From positions 1-48,940 of the forward strand of contig JBIOYB010000343.1 of NCBI GenBank assembly GCA_044869915.1: DNA of 48,940 nucleotides, read 5' to 3'. Origin of the DNA: Allorhizocola sp044869915. GTDB lineage: Bacteria; Actinomycetota; Actinomycetes; Mycobacteriales; Micromonosporaceae. The notes beneath the pieces are model-generated. The model worked only from the letters and a program-made list of their open reading frames with translations, did not search any database and was not told where the DNA came from. A program made the position numbers and the translations under genes. Within the stretch, counting starts at the first letter, position 1; each line of letters begins with the position of its first letter. Shown here piece after piece: positions 8,620 to 17,862 of the stretch.

Positions 8620-9735
8620 GTGAGACGACGACTGGTACTTACGACGACCGTCCTCCTGCTCGCCGCTTGTTCATCCAACACCGGCGGCGACGCCCAGCAG
8701 CCGATCCTGCTGGGCATGCCGATCCCGCTCTCGGGCGACAGCGCCGCCAACGGACCATACATGCGCAACGGCGCACAGATGGCGGTCGATGAGATCAACG
8801 ACCAGGGTGGCGTGCTCGGGCGCAAGCTCCAGCTGCAGCCCGAGGACGACGCGTGCGACCCGCAGACCGCGACCGCCGCCGCCAACAAGCTGGTCGCGCA
8901 GAAGGTCACGGCGTCGGTGGGCGGCTACTGCAGCGGGGCGACGCTGCCGACCCTGCCCATCTTCAACCGGGCCAAGATCCCGATGGTGATCCCCACGGCC
9001 AACTCCGACCAGCTTTACGAGAAGCCGCTGCCCTACGTGTTCCTCATCAACAGCACGGGCACGCAGCAGGCGACCACCGCGGTCGAGCACATCACCAAGC
9101 TTGGCTCGCAAAAGACCGTGCTGGTGCACGACAACACCAGCTACTCCAAGAATCTCGCCGACAACGTGAGCAAGGATCCGGCAGGCAAAGCCGTCGCCAC
9201 CATCGCCATCGCCAAGGGCGAAAGCGATCACGGCGCGGCCGTCAACGCGACCCTGGCCAAGCAGCCGGACATGGTGTACTTCACCGGCTACCACGCCGAC
9301 GGCGGGCTGTTCATCAGGCAGCTGAGACAGGCCGGATACCAAGGCAAGATCATGGTGGCGGACGGGGCCGTGCACACCGATCTCATCAAAATCGCGGGGC
9401 AGGACAAGGCCCAGGGTGTATACGCCACGATGACCGGGCTGCCGGAGTTCACCCCGGGCGCGGAGGGCTGGATCGCCAAATACAAGGCCAAGTTCACCGC
9501 CGACCCGGGACCGTATTCCACCCAGTCCTACGACGCGGTGCGGCTCGTGGCCGACGCGCTCACCCGCTCCGGCAGCACCGACGGGGAGAAGCTGCGCGAG
9601 GCGCTTGAGAAGACCGACGGTTTCCAGATGTTCTCCGGGCCGCTGAAGTTCACCGACAAGCACACGCTCGCCAAGTCGGGCTTTGTCATCATCGAGGTCA
9701 AGGGCGACAAGTTCGTGCTGGTGTCGGGCTACTGA
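8620..9735 (+). CDS. livK: branched-chain amino acid type ABC transporter substrate-binding lipoprotein
   Basis: The GTG start opens a lipoprotein signal peptide with lipobox LLLAAC, Cys17 being the lipidation site. The mature part is a type I periplasmic-binding fold of the Leu/Ile/Val (Peripla_BP_6) family: ILLGMPIPLSGDSAANGPYM, GAQMAVDEINDQGGVLGRKL, QPEDDACDP and YSTQSYDAVRLVADAL. It captures the solute outside the membrane and delivers it to the two permeases. It is the first of five tightly packed genes, its stop overlapping the next start by 1 nt. The real ligand may be an amino acid, urea, amide or aromatic compound; the sequence does not decide. Confidence 0.93.
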   Translation: MRRRLVLTTTVLLLAACSSNTGGDAQQPILLGMPIPLSGDSAANGPYMRNGAQMAVDEINDQGGVLGRKLQLQPEDDACDPQTATAAANKLVAQKVTASVGGYCSGATLPTLPIFNRAKIPMVIPTANSDQLYEKPLPYVFLINSTGTQQATTAVEHITKLGSQKTVLVHDNTSYSKNLADNVSKDPAGKAVATIAIAKGESDHGAAVNATLAKQPDMVYFTGYHADGGLFIRQLRQAGYQGKIMVADGAVHTDLIKIAGQDKAQGVYATMTGLPEFTPGAEGWIAKYKAKFTADPGPYSTQSYDAVRLVADALTRSGSTDGEKLREALEKTDGFQMFSGPLKFTDKHTLAKSGFVIIEVKGDKFVLVSGY

Positions 9736-10583
9736 TGGGCACGCTGGTCTGGAACGGCCTGTTCGTGGGATCGTTCTACGCGCTGGTCGCGCTCGGATAC
9801 AGCATGGTCTACGGCATCATCCGGCTGCTCAACTTCGCACACGGCGACGTGTTCATGGTCGGCGCGTTTCTGGGCTATGCCGCGCTCAACGCCGCCGGTG
9901 GGCTGACCCTCGCCTATCCGGTGATCCTGCTCGGCGTCATCGTGGCAACCGGTTTCGTAGGTGTCGGCGTGGAGCGGCTGGCCTATCGGCCGCTCCGGGC
10001 CGCACCCCGGCTCACGGTCCTGATCACCGCCGTGGGGGTTTCTTTTTCTTTGGAGTACGGAGTGCGCCTCATCGCGGGCGCGGATCCGCGCGTATATCCG
10101 GTGCGCATCGACGGCCCGTTCGCCAAGGCGGCCATCATGGTGGGTGCGATCGGTCTCATGCTTGCGCTGCAATGGTTCGTCATGCGCACCCGCTCCGGCC
10201 GGGCCATGCGCGCCATCGCCGCCGACCCGAAGGCCGCGCTGCTCGTCGGCATCGACGTGGACCGGGTCATCTCGCAGACGTTCTTCCTCGGTTCGCTGCT
10301 CGCGGGCGCGGCCGGGGTGATGACGGGCGCCTACTACGGGCGCATCGACTTTCTCATGGGTTTCATCGTGGGGCTCAAGGCGTTCACGGCCGCCGTGATC
10401 GGCGGCATCGGCAACCTGCCGGGCGCGATGCTGGGCGGGCTGGCACTGGGCCTGTTGGAATCGTTTGGCACGCACTTCACCGGCGGGCAGTGGCGCGACG
10501 TGTTCGCGTTCGGCTGTCTCATCCTGTTTCTGGCCGTGCGGCCGCGCGGGATCCTGGGCGAGCGGGTCACCGAGAGAATGTGA
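9735..10583 (+). CDS. livH: branched-chain amino acid type ABC permease, LivH class
   Basis: The 282-residue integral membrane protein begins with WNGLFVGSFYALVALGYSMVYGI and the family hallmark RLLNFAHGDVFMVGAF. It has about eight helices and the C-terminal loop GAVIGGIGNLPGAMLGG that contacts the ATPase. It forms the transmembrane channel with the LivM subunit. Start and stop both overlap neighbours (TGATG, GTGA), indicating stoichiometric translation in the operon. Confidence 0.93.
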   Translation: MGTLVWNGLFVGSFYALVALGYSMVYGIIRLLNFAHGDVFMVGAFLGYAALNAAGGLTLAYPVILLGVIVATGFVGVGVERLAYRPLRAAPRLTVLITAVGVSFSLEYGVRLIAGADPRVYPVRIDGPFAKAAIMVGAIGLMLALQWFVMRTRSGRAMRAIAADPKAALLVGIDVDRVISQTFFLGSLLAGAAGVMTGAYYGRIDFLMGFIVGLKAFTAAVIGGIGNLPGAMLGGLALGLLESFGTHFTGGQWRDVFAFGCLILFLAVRPRGILGERVTERM

Positions 10584-11413
10584 GCGCGGATGTGAACCCG
10601 TATGCGTTGAGCCTCGCCACGTCCGCCGGGATCTTCGTGATCCTGGCGGCCGGCCTCTACATCGTGGTCGGCTACTGCGGCCTGCTCGACCTCGGCTTCG
10701 CCGCGTTCTTCGCGATCGGCGCCTACACGAGCGGGATCCTGTCCACGACCTATGAGTGGCCGTGGATCGCCACGCTGCCGGTCGTGCTCGCGGTCACGGT
10801 CGTCGCGGGTGTCGTGATCGGAGCGCCGACGCTGCGCCTGCGCAGTGACTATCTGGCCATCGTCACGCTCGGCTTCGGCGAGATCGTGCGCGTCACGGCC
10901 AACAATCTGAGCTTCACGGGCGGGCCGTCGGGCATCTACGGCATCCCGACCCCGATCCTTGACCCACACGGGTTTCTGGGCCTCGTGCTGGCCGTGATGC
11001 TGCTCGCGCTCGTGGGCGTGCGCCGGCTCGGCCGGTCCAAGCTGGGCCGGGCGTGGCAATACATCCGCGAGGACGAGGACGCCGCCGAGGCGGCAGGCAT
11101 CTTCACCTATCGCGTGAAGCTTTCGGCCTACGTGCTCGGGTCCGTGTGGGGCGGGATGGCGGGTGTGCTGTTCGCCTCGCACCTGTCGGCCATCTCCCCC
11201 GCCAGCTTCACGTTTCTCCAGTCGGCGCTCATCCTCGTGGCCGTCGTGCTGGGAGGGTCGCGGCTGTTCACCGGAGTGGCCGTCGCGGCCGTGTTTGTGA
11301 GCGTGGCGCCCGAGCTCCTGCGTGGCGCGGCCGACTTCCGCTATCTGGTGTTCGGGCTGCTGCTCATAGCCGTGATGCAGTGGAGGCGGTGGCGCCGTGT
11401 TGGACGTGCGTGA
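10580..11413 (+). CDS. livM: branched-chain amino acid type ABC permease, LivM class
   Basis: The GTG at 10580 overlaps the livH stop (GTGA) and opens MSADVNPYALSLATSAGIF. The 277-residue protein has the LivM motifs GYCGLLDLGFAAFFAIGAYT, LRLRSDYLAIVTLGFGEIVR and the EAA-like loop AWQYIREDEDAAEAAGI that couples to the ATPases. It pairs with LivH. The first nucleotides of livG lie within its 3' end (17-nt overlap). Confidence 0.93.
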   Translation: MSADVNPYALSLATSAGIFVILAAGLYIVVGYCGLLDLGFAAFFAIGAYTSGILSTTYEWPWIATLPVVLAVTVVAGVVIGAPTLRLRSDYLAIVTLGFGEIVRVTANNLSFTGGPSGIYGIPTPILDPHGFLGLVLAVMLLALVGVRRLGRSKLGRAWQYIREDEDAAEAAGIFTYRVKLSAYVLGSVWGGMAGVLFASHLSAISPASFTFLQSALILVAVVLGGSRLFTGVAVAAVFVSVAPELLRGAADFRYLVFGLLLIAVMQWRRWRRVGRA

Positions 11414-12158
11414 CCTGCGCCTCGCGTTTGGCGGGCTGACCGTCGTGGACGGACTGTCGTTTCAGGTCGGCGCGGGCGAAAAGGTGGCCCTGATCGGGCC
11501 GAACGGCGCGGGCAAGACGTCGGCCTTCAACTGTGTGACCGGTTTCTACCGGCCCTCGGCGGGAACGGTTTCCATCGACGGCACGGTCACGACCGGGCTG
11601 CCGCCCTCGCGGATCGCGGCACGCGGTGTCGCGCGCACGTTCCAAAACCTGCGCCTGTTCCCCCGGCTGTCCGCATTGGACAACGTGCGCGCGGGGCTGC
11701 ACTCCTCGACGCGGCAGGGATTCTGGGACGCGCTGCTGCACACGCCGCGCTATCACCGTTCCGAGCGGGGCTCGGTGCGCGAGGCGCACTATTGGCTCGA
11801 AGTCGTGGGCTACAAGGGTTTGCCCGACCGGCCCGTCGGCCGGCTGTCCTACGGCGACCAGCGCCGGGTGGAGCTCGCCCGCGCCCTCGCCGCCCGGCCG
11901 CGCCTGCTCCTGCTCGACGAGCCCGCCGCTGGGCTCAACCACGGCGAAAAGGTGGCCCTCGTCAGCCTCCTGGCCCGCCTCGACATGGCGATCCTGCTCA
12001 TCGATCATGACATGGGCGTGGTGATGCGCGCGGCGCAGCGGGTCATCGTGCTCGACCGCGGGCGCAAAATCGCCGACGGCACACCGGCCGGCGTGCGGGG
12101 CGACGCCCGTGTCATCGCGGCCTACCTGGGAGACGACGATGCCGGGACGTGGCCATGA
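11397..12158 (+). CDS. livG: branched-chain amino acid type ABC ATPase, LivG class
   Basis: The 253-residue protein has Walker A GPNGAGKT, the LivG-type Q-loop segment ARTFQNLRLFPRLSALDNV, signature LSYGDQRRVELARALA (SYGDQ in place of LSGGQ, normal for this subfamily), Walker B LLLLDEPAAGL and H-loop IDHDMGVVM. The GTG start overlaps livM by 17 nt. The C-terminus (VIAAYLGDDDAGTWP) was altered by a 73-bp duplication: the second repeat copy, read in this frame, still encodes VIAAYLGDDDAGAD and a stop, probably the original ending. Confidence 0.93.
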   Translation: MLDVRDLRLAFGGLTVVDGLSFQVGAGEKVALIGPNGAGKTSAFNCVTGFYRPSAGTVSIDGTVTTGLPPSRIAARGVARTFQNLRLFPRLSALDNVRAGLHSSTRQGFWDALLHTPRYHRSERGSVREAHYWLEVVGYKGLPDRPVGRLSYGDQRRVELARALAARPRLLLLDEPAAGLNHGEKVALVSLLARLDMAILLIDHDMGVVMRAAQRVIVLDRGRKIADGTPAGVRGDARVIAAYLGDDDAGTWP

Positions 12159-12211
12159 TGGACGTGCCCGACGAGGTCCCGGTGTCATCGCGGCCTACCT
12201 GGGAGACGACG

Positions 12212-12215
<4 letters not shown>
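12109..12215 (+). repeat. 34-bp perfect direct repeat at the livG/livF junction (73-bp tandem duplication)
   Basis: The 34 bases at 12109-12142 recur exactly at 12182-12215, 73 bp apart. The first copy ends livG; the second carries the GGGAG and the ATG of livF. In the second copy the livG frame still reads on to a natural stop overlapping livF. The event looks like a short tandem duplication that separated two formerly overlapping genes. Confidence 0.9.
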
Positions 12216-12936
<721 letters not shown>

Positions 12937-12940
<4 letters not shown>

Positions 12941-13317
12941 GTACATATGCGATCACCTGGTGGGAGATCCAGGCAGCCGACCTTGAGCAGGCCAAGGCGT
13001 TCTTCGGAGGCCTATTCGGCTGGACGTTCCAGCCTTGGAAGGACAACTACGAGATCGCCTCCATGGGCGAGGAGATGGTCTGCGGCATGACCCAGACCGA
13101 CGGCGATCCGGCCGGGCGCTACATCCACGTCGTGTTCGGCGTGGACGCCTATGGCGAGACGCTGGAGACCATGCTCGACCGGGTTTCGGCGCTCGGCGGC
13201 ACCATCCAGACCGGGCGCACCCAGATCGCTCCTGAGATGGGCTGGTACGCAACGGTTTCCGACCCAAGCGGGCTATCCTTTGACCTCTTCACGGGCAAGT
13301 CGCTCGCCACCCCCTAG
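12937..13317 (+). CDS. VOC-superfamily (glyoxalase/bleomycin-resistance fold) protein
   Basis: The 126-residue protein begins ITWWEIQAADLEQAKAFFGG, the classic first beta-alpha-beta unit of the VOC fold. It ends with YATVSDPSGLSFDLFTG, the second module's DPxG.xxxL strand. Usual metal ligands (His/Glu at both module ends) are only partly evident, so enzymatic activity is uncertain; many such proteins bind or modify small molecules. It is translationally coupled to livF (ATGA), which makes a role connected with the imported compound possible. The stop lies in a 12-bp palindrome CCCCCTAGGGGG (13310-13321) that could help end the operon transcript. Confidence 0.85.
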
Positions 13318-13377
13318 GGGGCCTGATAACCCTTGGGGGGCTGGGACAGGCATGGACAATCATCGAAGAATCGGTCC

Positions 13378-14922
13378 ATGCCAGACCAAGAAAACGCAAA
13401 TCTCAGTCGTCGGCGGTTGCTCGCCGGGCTGAGCGCCGGCACAGCCGGAGCGATGACGCTGGGCGTGGGCCACGCGCACGCCCAGCAATCCTTCGAGGCG
13501 CAGGCAGCCGGGAACTTCGGCCGGATGTTCCCGGGCCTGCCCTCGTTCGCCCCCGCCAACGATCAGGTCAGGAACGCGATGGCCGACATCGGCCGGCCGG
13601 GCGGGATCCTGGACGCGCGCGACGCGCTGGAGCGCGGGCCCATCGATCTGATCATCGATCCGGCCCTGTCGGTCAACAACCGGGACAACCCGTTCCAGAC
13701 GGCCGGCATGACCTTCCTCGGCCAGTTCCTCGACCACGACATGACCTTCGACACCACGTCGCCGCTCGGGCAGCCGGTCGCACCCGAGGCGTCGCCCAAC
13801 GCCCGCACGCCCGCGCTCGACCTGGACTCCGTCTACGGCGGCGGGCCAGTGTCGCAGCCGCAGCTGTACAACCCGTCGGACACCGCCAAGTTTCGGCTCG
13901 AGTCGGGCGGGCTGTTCGAGGACCTGCCGCGCGCCGCCGACCGCACAGCGATCATCGCCGATCCGCGCAACGACGAGAATCTCATCATCTCCGGGCTGCA
14001 CGCCGCGTTCCTGCTGTTCCACAACCGGGTCGTGGATCTGTTGCGCGGTCAAGGGGTTCCGGAGGCTCAGGTGTTCGCGCGGGCGCGCCAGACGGTGACG
14101 TGGCACTATCAGTGGATCATCGTGAACGAGTTCCTCCGGCTGCAGTGCGGCTTCGGGATCGTGCAGGACGTCCTGGCGCACGGCCGCCGCTTCTACCGGC
14201 CCGAGCCCGGACCGGCGTTCATCCCGGTCGAGTTCCAGGGCGCGGTCTACCGCTTCGGCCACAGCCAGGTCCGGCCGTCGTATCGGGCCAATCTGCGCGG
14301 CGACGCCAACAACACTCCGTTCTTCGGCATGATTTTCGACCCCGCGGGCGAGGGCCGGCCCGACCCGGTCGACCTCCGCGGCGGGGCACGCGCGCGGCGG
14401 CGCTTCATCGGCTGGGGCACGTTCTTCGACTTCCGCGACGGCAACGTGCGCAACAACAAGCGCATCGACCGCAAGATATCGACGCCCCTCTTCCGGCTCC
14501 CGCTGGGGGCGATCCCCGGCCGCACCAACCCGACCGCGCTGCCGCAGCGCAACCTGTTGCGCCACATCACCTGGTCGCTGCCGTCGGGCCAGGCGATCGC
14601 GGCGGCCATGGGCATCCCGACGCTCGACCCACCGCAGATGCCGGAGTTGCGGCCCTACGGGCTGAACCTCGACCGCAACACGCCCCTGTGGTACTACACG
14701 CTCGCCGAAAGCGAACTCATCTCCGACGGCATCCAGTTGGGCCCGATGTCGGCGCGCCTGGTCGCCGAAGTCTTCATCGGCGTGATGCAGCGCGACCCCA
14801 ACTCATATCTGGCGGCCCAACCGAGCTGGCGGCCGACGCTGCCCGCCGCCTCGCCTGGCAATTTCACGATGGTCGATCTCTTGCGAGTGGCTCGGGTCGA
14901 CCCGGCAAGCCGTGGACAATAG
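13378..14922 (+). CDS. Tat-exported animal-type haem peroxidase homologue
   Basis: The 514-residue protein starts at ATG 13378 with a twin-arginine signal, SRRRLLAGLSAGTAGAMTLG, cleaved near AHAQ. The body matches peroxinectin/animal-haem-peroxidase relatives found in bacteria. FLGQFLDHDMTFD holds the distal His and calcium-binding Asp, LHAAFLLFHNRVVD is a conserved helix, and VYRFGHSQVRPSY holds the proximal haem ligand His. Arg residues near HYQWIIVNEFLR complete the pattern. Tat export suits a cofactor inserted in the cytoplasm. Reported relatives oxidise halides or phenols, or dioxygenate lipids; which applies here is unknown. Only weak SD sequence precedes the start. Confidence 0.87.
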   Translation: MPDQENANLSRRRLLAGLSAGTAGAMTLGVGHAHAQQSFEAQAAGNFGRMFPGLPSFAPANDQVRNAMADIGRPGGILDARDALERGPIDLIIDPALSVNNRDNPFQTAGMTFLGQFLDHDMTFDTTSPLGQPVAPEASPNARTPALDLDSVYGGGPVSQPQLYNPSDTAKFRLESGGLFEDLPRAADRTAIIADPRNDENLIISGLHAAFLLFHNRVVDLLRGQGVPEAQVFARARQTVTWHYQWIIVNEFLRLQCGFGIVQDVLAHGRRFYRPEPGPAFIPVEFQGAVYRFGHSQVRPSYRANLRGDANNTPFFGMIFDPAGEGRPDPVDLRGGARARRRFIGWGTFFDFRDGNVRNNKRIDRKISTPLFRLPLGAIPGRTNPTALPQRNLLRHITWSLPSGQAIAAAMGIPTLDPPQMPELRPYGLNLDRNTPLWYYTLAESELISDGIQLGPMSARLVAEVFIGVMQRDPNSYLAAQPSWRPTLPAASPGNFTMVDLLRVARVDPASRGQ

Positions 14923-14973
14923 CGTGTTAGGTTCCCTTTGATACGAACGGGAATCCCTTAAGGGAGGGTGCGG

Positions 14974-16170
14974 ATGCACTCGTCCGCACCCACACTGAGC
15001 CTTGTGAGGATCGCGATCCGGTGCGAGCGACGCCTCTTCAGGGACGCGCTCGCGACCAGTCTAGCCGCTCACTCGGACTTCGCAGTCGTCGGGCACGTGT
15101 CCCGGACCGACGACCTGTTCGAGTTGTGCGCCACGCGCCGGCCCGACGTCGTGTTGTTCGACACGGCCGCGCAGCTGTCCGACGGGCTGGACGCGTTGCG
15201 CGGGCTGCGTTCCCGGTTTCCGGAAACCGCCGTGGTCCTCGCCTATGACCGGCTCGAACCCGACGACGTCTCCGACGCGATCCGGTCCGGAGTGGACAGT
15301 CTGGTGCCGTGCTCGCACGGGCTCGACGCGCTCATGACCGTGCTGCGCCAATGCGGGCAGCAGGCGTGCGTGCGAGCCGGGCTGACCGACCTCGATCAGG
15401 AGGTGCTCGCATTGGTGGGCACGGGTTATCCGGTGGACCAGGTGGCAGGCATGCTGCGGGTCGGCCGCACCGCGGTCGAGAGCAGCAAACGGCGCATCCA
15501 TCACCACCTGCACGGCGCGCAACACGGGCCGGACGTGGCGCACGGCGTCCTGCTGGTGCTGCTGCGCGGGGCGCATCAGGCGGCGTGCGACCACATCGTG
15601 CCGGCGCTGCTGGCGCACGGCATACCGTTCGTCATCGACAACACGTTCGGCGACGGCGAAATCAAGATGTGGGACCAACTGCACACCGGGCCGGTGCTGC
15701 TCATGCTCGTCGACCCGACGCGGGAGTCGTGGCTGGGCCTGGCGAGCGTGACCGTGCCGATCGCGTTGGCCTGCACCGAACCCGTGCGCCGGGCCGACAT
15801 CATGCGCGCGCTGGACCGCGGGGTGCGGGCGGTCGTCACCCCGGCCCGGATGCGTTGCGACGAACTGGTTTCGGTGCTCACACTCGCCGCGCACGGCCAC
15901 GTCGTGCTCGCGGTGCCCGACGCCTCTTCGGTGATCGGCGGGCGGCCGCGCGGCATGCCACAGCTGACCGCGCGCGAGGACGACATCCTGCGGTCGATCG
16001 CCTGCGGGCACACCGTGCGGCAGACCGCGCGCAGCCTCGGGATCGCCGAGAAGACGGTGGAAAACACGCAGGCGCGACTGTTTCGCAAGCTCGGCGTGCA
16101 CAACCGGGCCACGGCTCTCGTGGCGGCGGAGACACTTGGCCTGATCGATATCGCGGTCACCGAATCCTAG
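14974..16170 (+). CDS. LuxR/NarL-type regulator with two receiver-like and two HTH regions
   Basis: ATG 14974 is preceded by AAGGGAGGG at good spacing, better than the GTG at 14968. Residues 10-130 resemble a receiver (RRPDVVLFDTAAQ, Asp63 at the phosphoacceptor position). Residues 137-180 form a LuxR-type HTH (LTDLDQEVLALVGTGYPVDQ). Residues 190-325 resemble a second receiver-like alpha/beta domain with altered acidic pocket. Residues 335-398 are a canonical LuxR HTH (LTAREDDILRSIACGHTVRQ ... KLGVHNRATALVAAE). At 398 residues it is about twice the length of an ordinary NarL-type regulator and looks like an internal duplication. No histidine kinase is adjacent. A TCCCTTAAGGGA palindrome just upstream may be an operator. 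Confidence 0.8.
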   Translation: MHSSAPTLSLVRIAIRCERRLFRDALATSLAAHSDFAVVGHVSRTDDLFELCATRRPDVVLFDTAAQLSDGLDALRGLRSRFPETAVVLAYDRLEPDDVSDAIRSGVDSLVPCSHGLDALMTVLRQCGQQACVRAGLTDLDQEVLALVGTGYPVDQVAGMLRVGRTAVESSKRRIHHHLHGAQHGPDVAHGVLLVLLRGAHQAACDHIVPALLAHGIPFVIDNTFGDGEIKMWDQLHTGPVLLMLVDPTRESWLGLASVTVPIALACTEPVRRADIMRALDRGVRAVVTPARMRCDELVSVLTLAAHGHVVLAVPDASSVIGGRPRGMPQLTAREDDILRSIACGHTVRQTARSLGIAEKTVENTQARLFRKLGVHNRATALVAAETLGLIDIAVTES

Positions 16171-17275
16171 CCAGCGCAACGGTCACGGCCGCGGCGAACG
16201 CCATGCACAGCCGGTGGTCCACCAGCTGGACCATCGCCGCGCCGAGCGGGTTGGCCAGCACGATCGGCGCGAAAGTCGCCATCTCGGCCGTTGCCGTGAC
16301 GCCGCCCACGAGGCTCGGCGGAGTTTGCCGCTGCACGGCCGTCATCATCGCCACCACCGTCCAAGGCAGACCGATGCCGATGACAAAAGAGCCAATCATC
16401 GTTATGGGTACGAGGGGCAGCGTCCGCAGGACGATCCCGATGCCGAAGACGAGCGCCCCGGCGCCCGCCCCAAACCGGTCGAGCAGCCGGCCGGCCAGCA
16501 GCCCGCTCACGATCGAGCCCGCGCCCTGGGCGGAGGTCAGCACGCCGGAGAAGGCCGGATCCTTGCCGAGATCCTCGACGATGACACTGAACTGGGCGGC
16601 GGTGATGAACGCCGACATGGCCACGCAGACGGAGCAGGCGAGCACGATCATGCGCAGCTTCCGTTGCGCGGCAAGGAACTTCAGCGGTCCGGCGAGCGGC
16701 TCCCGCACGGCCGGCGCCGCCGGGGCCTTGGCCCGCACTCGCGCGTAAAGCCCGGCCGCCACGAGCAGAGCCGCGGCGTCGATCAGCGCCACGGCGTGCC
16801 CGCCCGCGACGGTGTAGAGGCCGGCACCCACCAATGGCGCGATGAGTTTCATGCCCTCGCGGGCGCTCATGCGCTGCCCGTTGAGCCGGCCCAGCGCTTC
16901 GGCGGGCATCGCCGCCTGCAGCAGTCCCGCCTCGGCCGCGCCGCGCGTCACATGGCTCGCGCCGTAGGCGAGCATCACGGCGAACAGCAGCCACAGGTCG
17001 GCCTTGGAGCGCACAGCGAGCAGCGTCGCCAGCACGCCCGCCATCGCGATATTGGTCCACACGAGCAGCGGCAGGCGGGGCAGGCGATCGGTGAGCGAAC
17101 CGAGGATGGGCGCGAAAAGGGTTGGCACATAAAGGAATACACCCGAGATGGCGGCCAGTCCGCTCGAGCCGGTCAGGTCGAGCGTCCACACCGGGGCCGC
17201 GACCATCATGGCCGTGCTGCCAAAGCTCGAAACGAGCGAGATGAGCACGAGCAGCCTTGCGTTGGGGTGGCTCAT
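16157..17275 (-). CDS. MFS transporter (MFS_3 / macrolide-efflux-like)
   Basis: The 372-residue polytopic protein has about 11-12 helices, with the loop 2-3 motif GSLTDRLPRLPLLVW and SFGSTAMMVAAPVWTLDLTG at the N-terminus, as in MFS_3 proteins that include macrolide and tetracycline exporters. The ATG at 17275 is chosen; an in-frame ATG at 17293 is possible. It is the last gene of a three-gene minus-strand operon behind a glycosyltransferase and an HTH gene. Its 3' end overlaps the convergent LuxR gene by 14 bp. Substrate unknown. Confidence 0.87.
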   Translation of the reverse strand: MSHPNARLLVLISLVSSFGSTAMMVAAPVWTLDLTGSSGLAAISGVFLYVPTLFAPILGSLTDRLPRLPLLVWTNIAMAGVLATLLAVRSKADLWLLFAVMLAYGASHVTRGAAEAGLLQAAMPAEALGRLNGQRMSAREGMKLIAPLVGAGLYTVAGGHAVALIDAAALLVAAGLYARVRAKAPAAPAVREPLAGPLKFLAAQRKLRMIVLACSVCVAMSAFITAAQFSVIVEDLGKDPAFSGVLTSAQGAGSIVSGLLAGRLLDRFGAGAGALVFGIGIVLRTLPLVPITMIGSFVIGIGLPWTVVAMMTAVQRQTPPSLVGGVTATAEMATFAPIVLANPLGAAMVQLVDHRLCMAFAAAVTVALARIR

Positions 17276-17313
17276 GTTTGTGCATGCTGCCATAAAACTT
17301 GAGCCGCCCAGCA

Positions 17314-17862
17314 TCAACTTTGTGTTGACGCTCCCGGAGCAGGGGTTGCCGCGGCGAGGGCGGTGGCGAGGAGGTCGAGCGGGTGGCCGTTGGCGACAAA
17401 CGCCCGCATGTCGGCCACGGCGTGCGCGGCCAGCGCGTAAAGCGCGCCGGGCGGCGCGGTGCGTGCCGCTGACACGGCAGCCCGCACGAGGACCGCTCGC
17501 GGGTCGAGGGCGTCCCAGTCGGGGTGGACCTGGATGTGCAGGTGGGTCTCGCGCACCGCCGCCCGCAGCCCGGCGATCGCCTCGCCCGCCGGTGCGTCAA
17601 CAGTCCGCTGACGCGCCCGCCGGGCCCGCTCCGCGGCCGGGTCGCGATAGGACTCGCCGCTGAGGCGCAGCCAGCGCTGCTCCGCGGCCTGACGCGAGCG
17701 TAGCCCCAGCGCAGCGGCGATCTGCGACCATCCCGCGCCGCCCGCCCGCGCCGACTCGATCAGCTGGCGCTCGACCAGGTCGAGGCGTTTCCTCGTACCA
17801 TCCAAAGAAGAAAGAGCGAGCAGCGGATCCTCGGCTGTCAACAGTTCGTTGATTACATCCAC
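17314..17862 (-). CDS. helix-turn-helix DNA-binding protein (HSP18-regulator-like)
   Basis: The 182-residue protein starts at GTG 17862, 10 nt inside the upstream glycosyltransferase gene. ERQLIESARAGGAGWSQIAA ALGLRSRQAAEQRW spans a homeodomain-like HTH near residues 30-65. The C-terminal half is Ala-rich and helical, with a possible dimerisation or sensing role. I recall similar proteins annotated as HSP18 transcriptional regulators in actinobacteria; that name is from memory. Placement between a glycosyltransferase and an exporter suggests local control. Confidence 0.7.
   Translation of the reverse strand: MDVINELLTAEDPLLALSSLDGTRKRLDLVERQLIESARAGGAGWSQIAAALGLRSRQAAEQRWLRLSGESYRDPAAERARRARQRTVDAPAGEAIAGLRAAVRETHLHIQVHPDWDALDPRAVLVRAAVSAARTAPPGALYALAAHAVADMRAFVANGHPLDLLATALAAATPAPGASTQS

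Noticed and set aside
12149..12211. Longer LivF N-terminus from GTG 12149 or ATG 12155
   Set aside because: The extra residues derive from the duplicated segment and are not LivF-like; ATG 12212 has its own GGGAG. Not fully excluded.
16213..16231. Inverted repeat GTCC-N7-GGAC near the MFS 3' end as another copy of the iterated motif
   Set aside because: The spacer is 7, not 5, so it was not counted.
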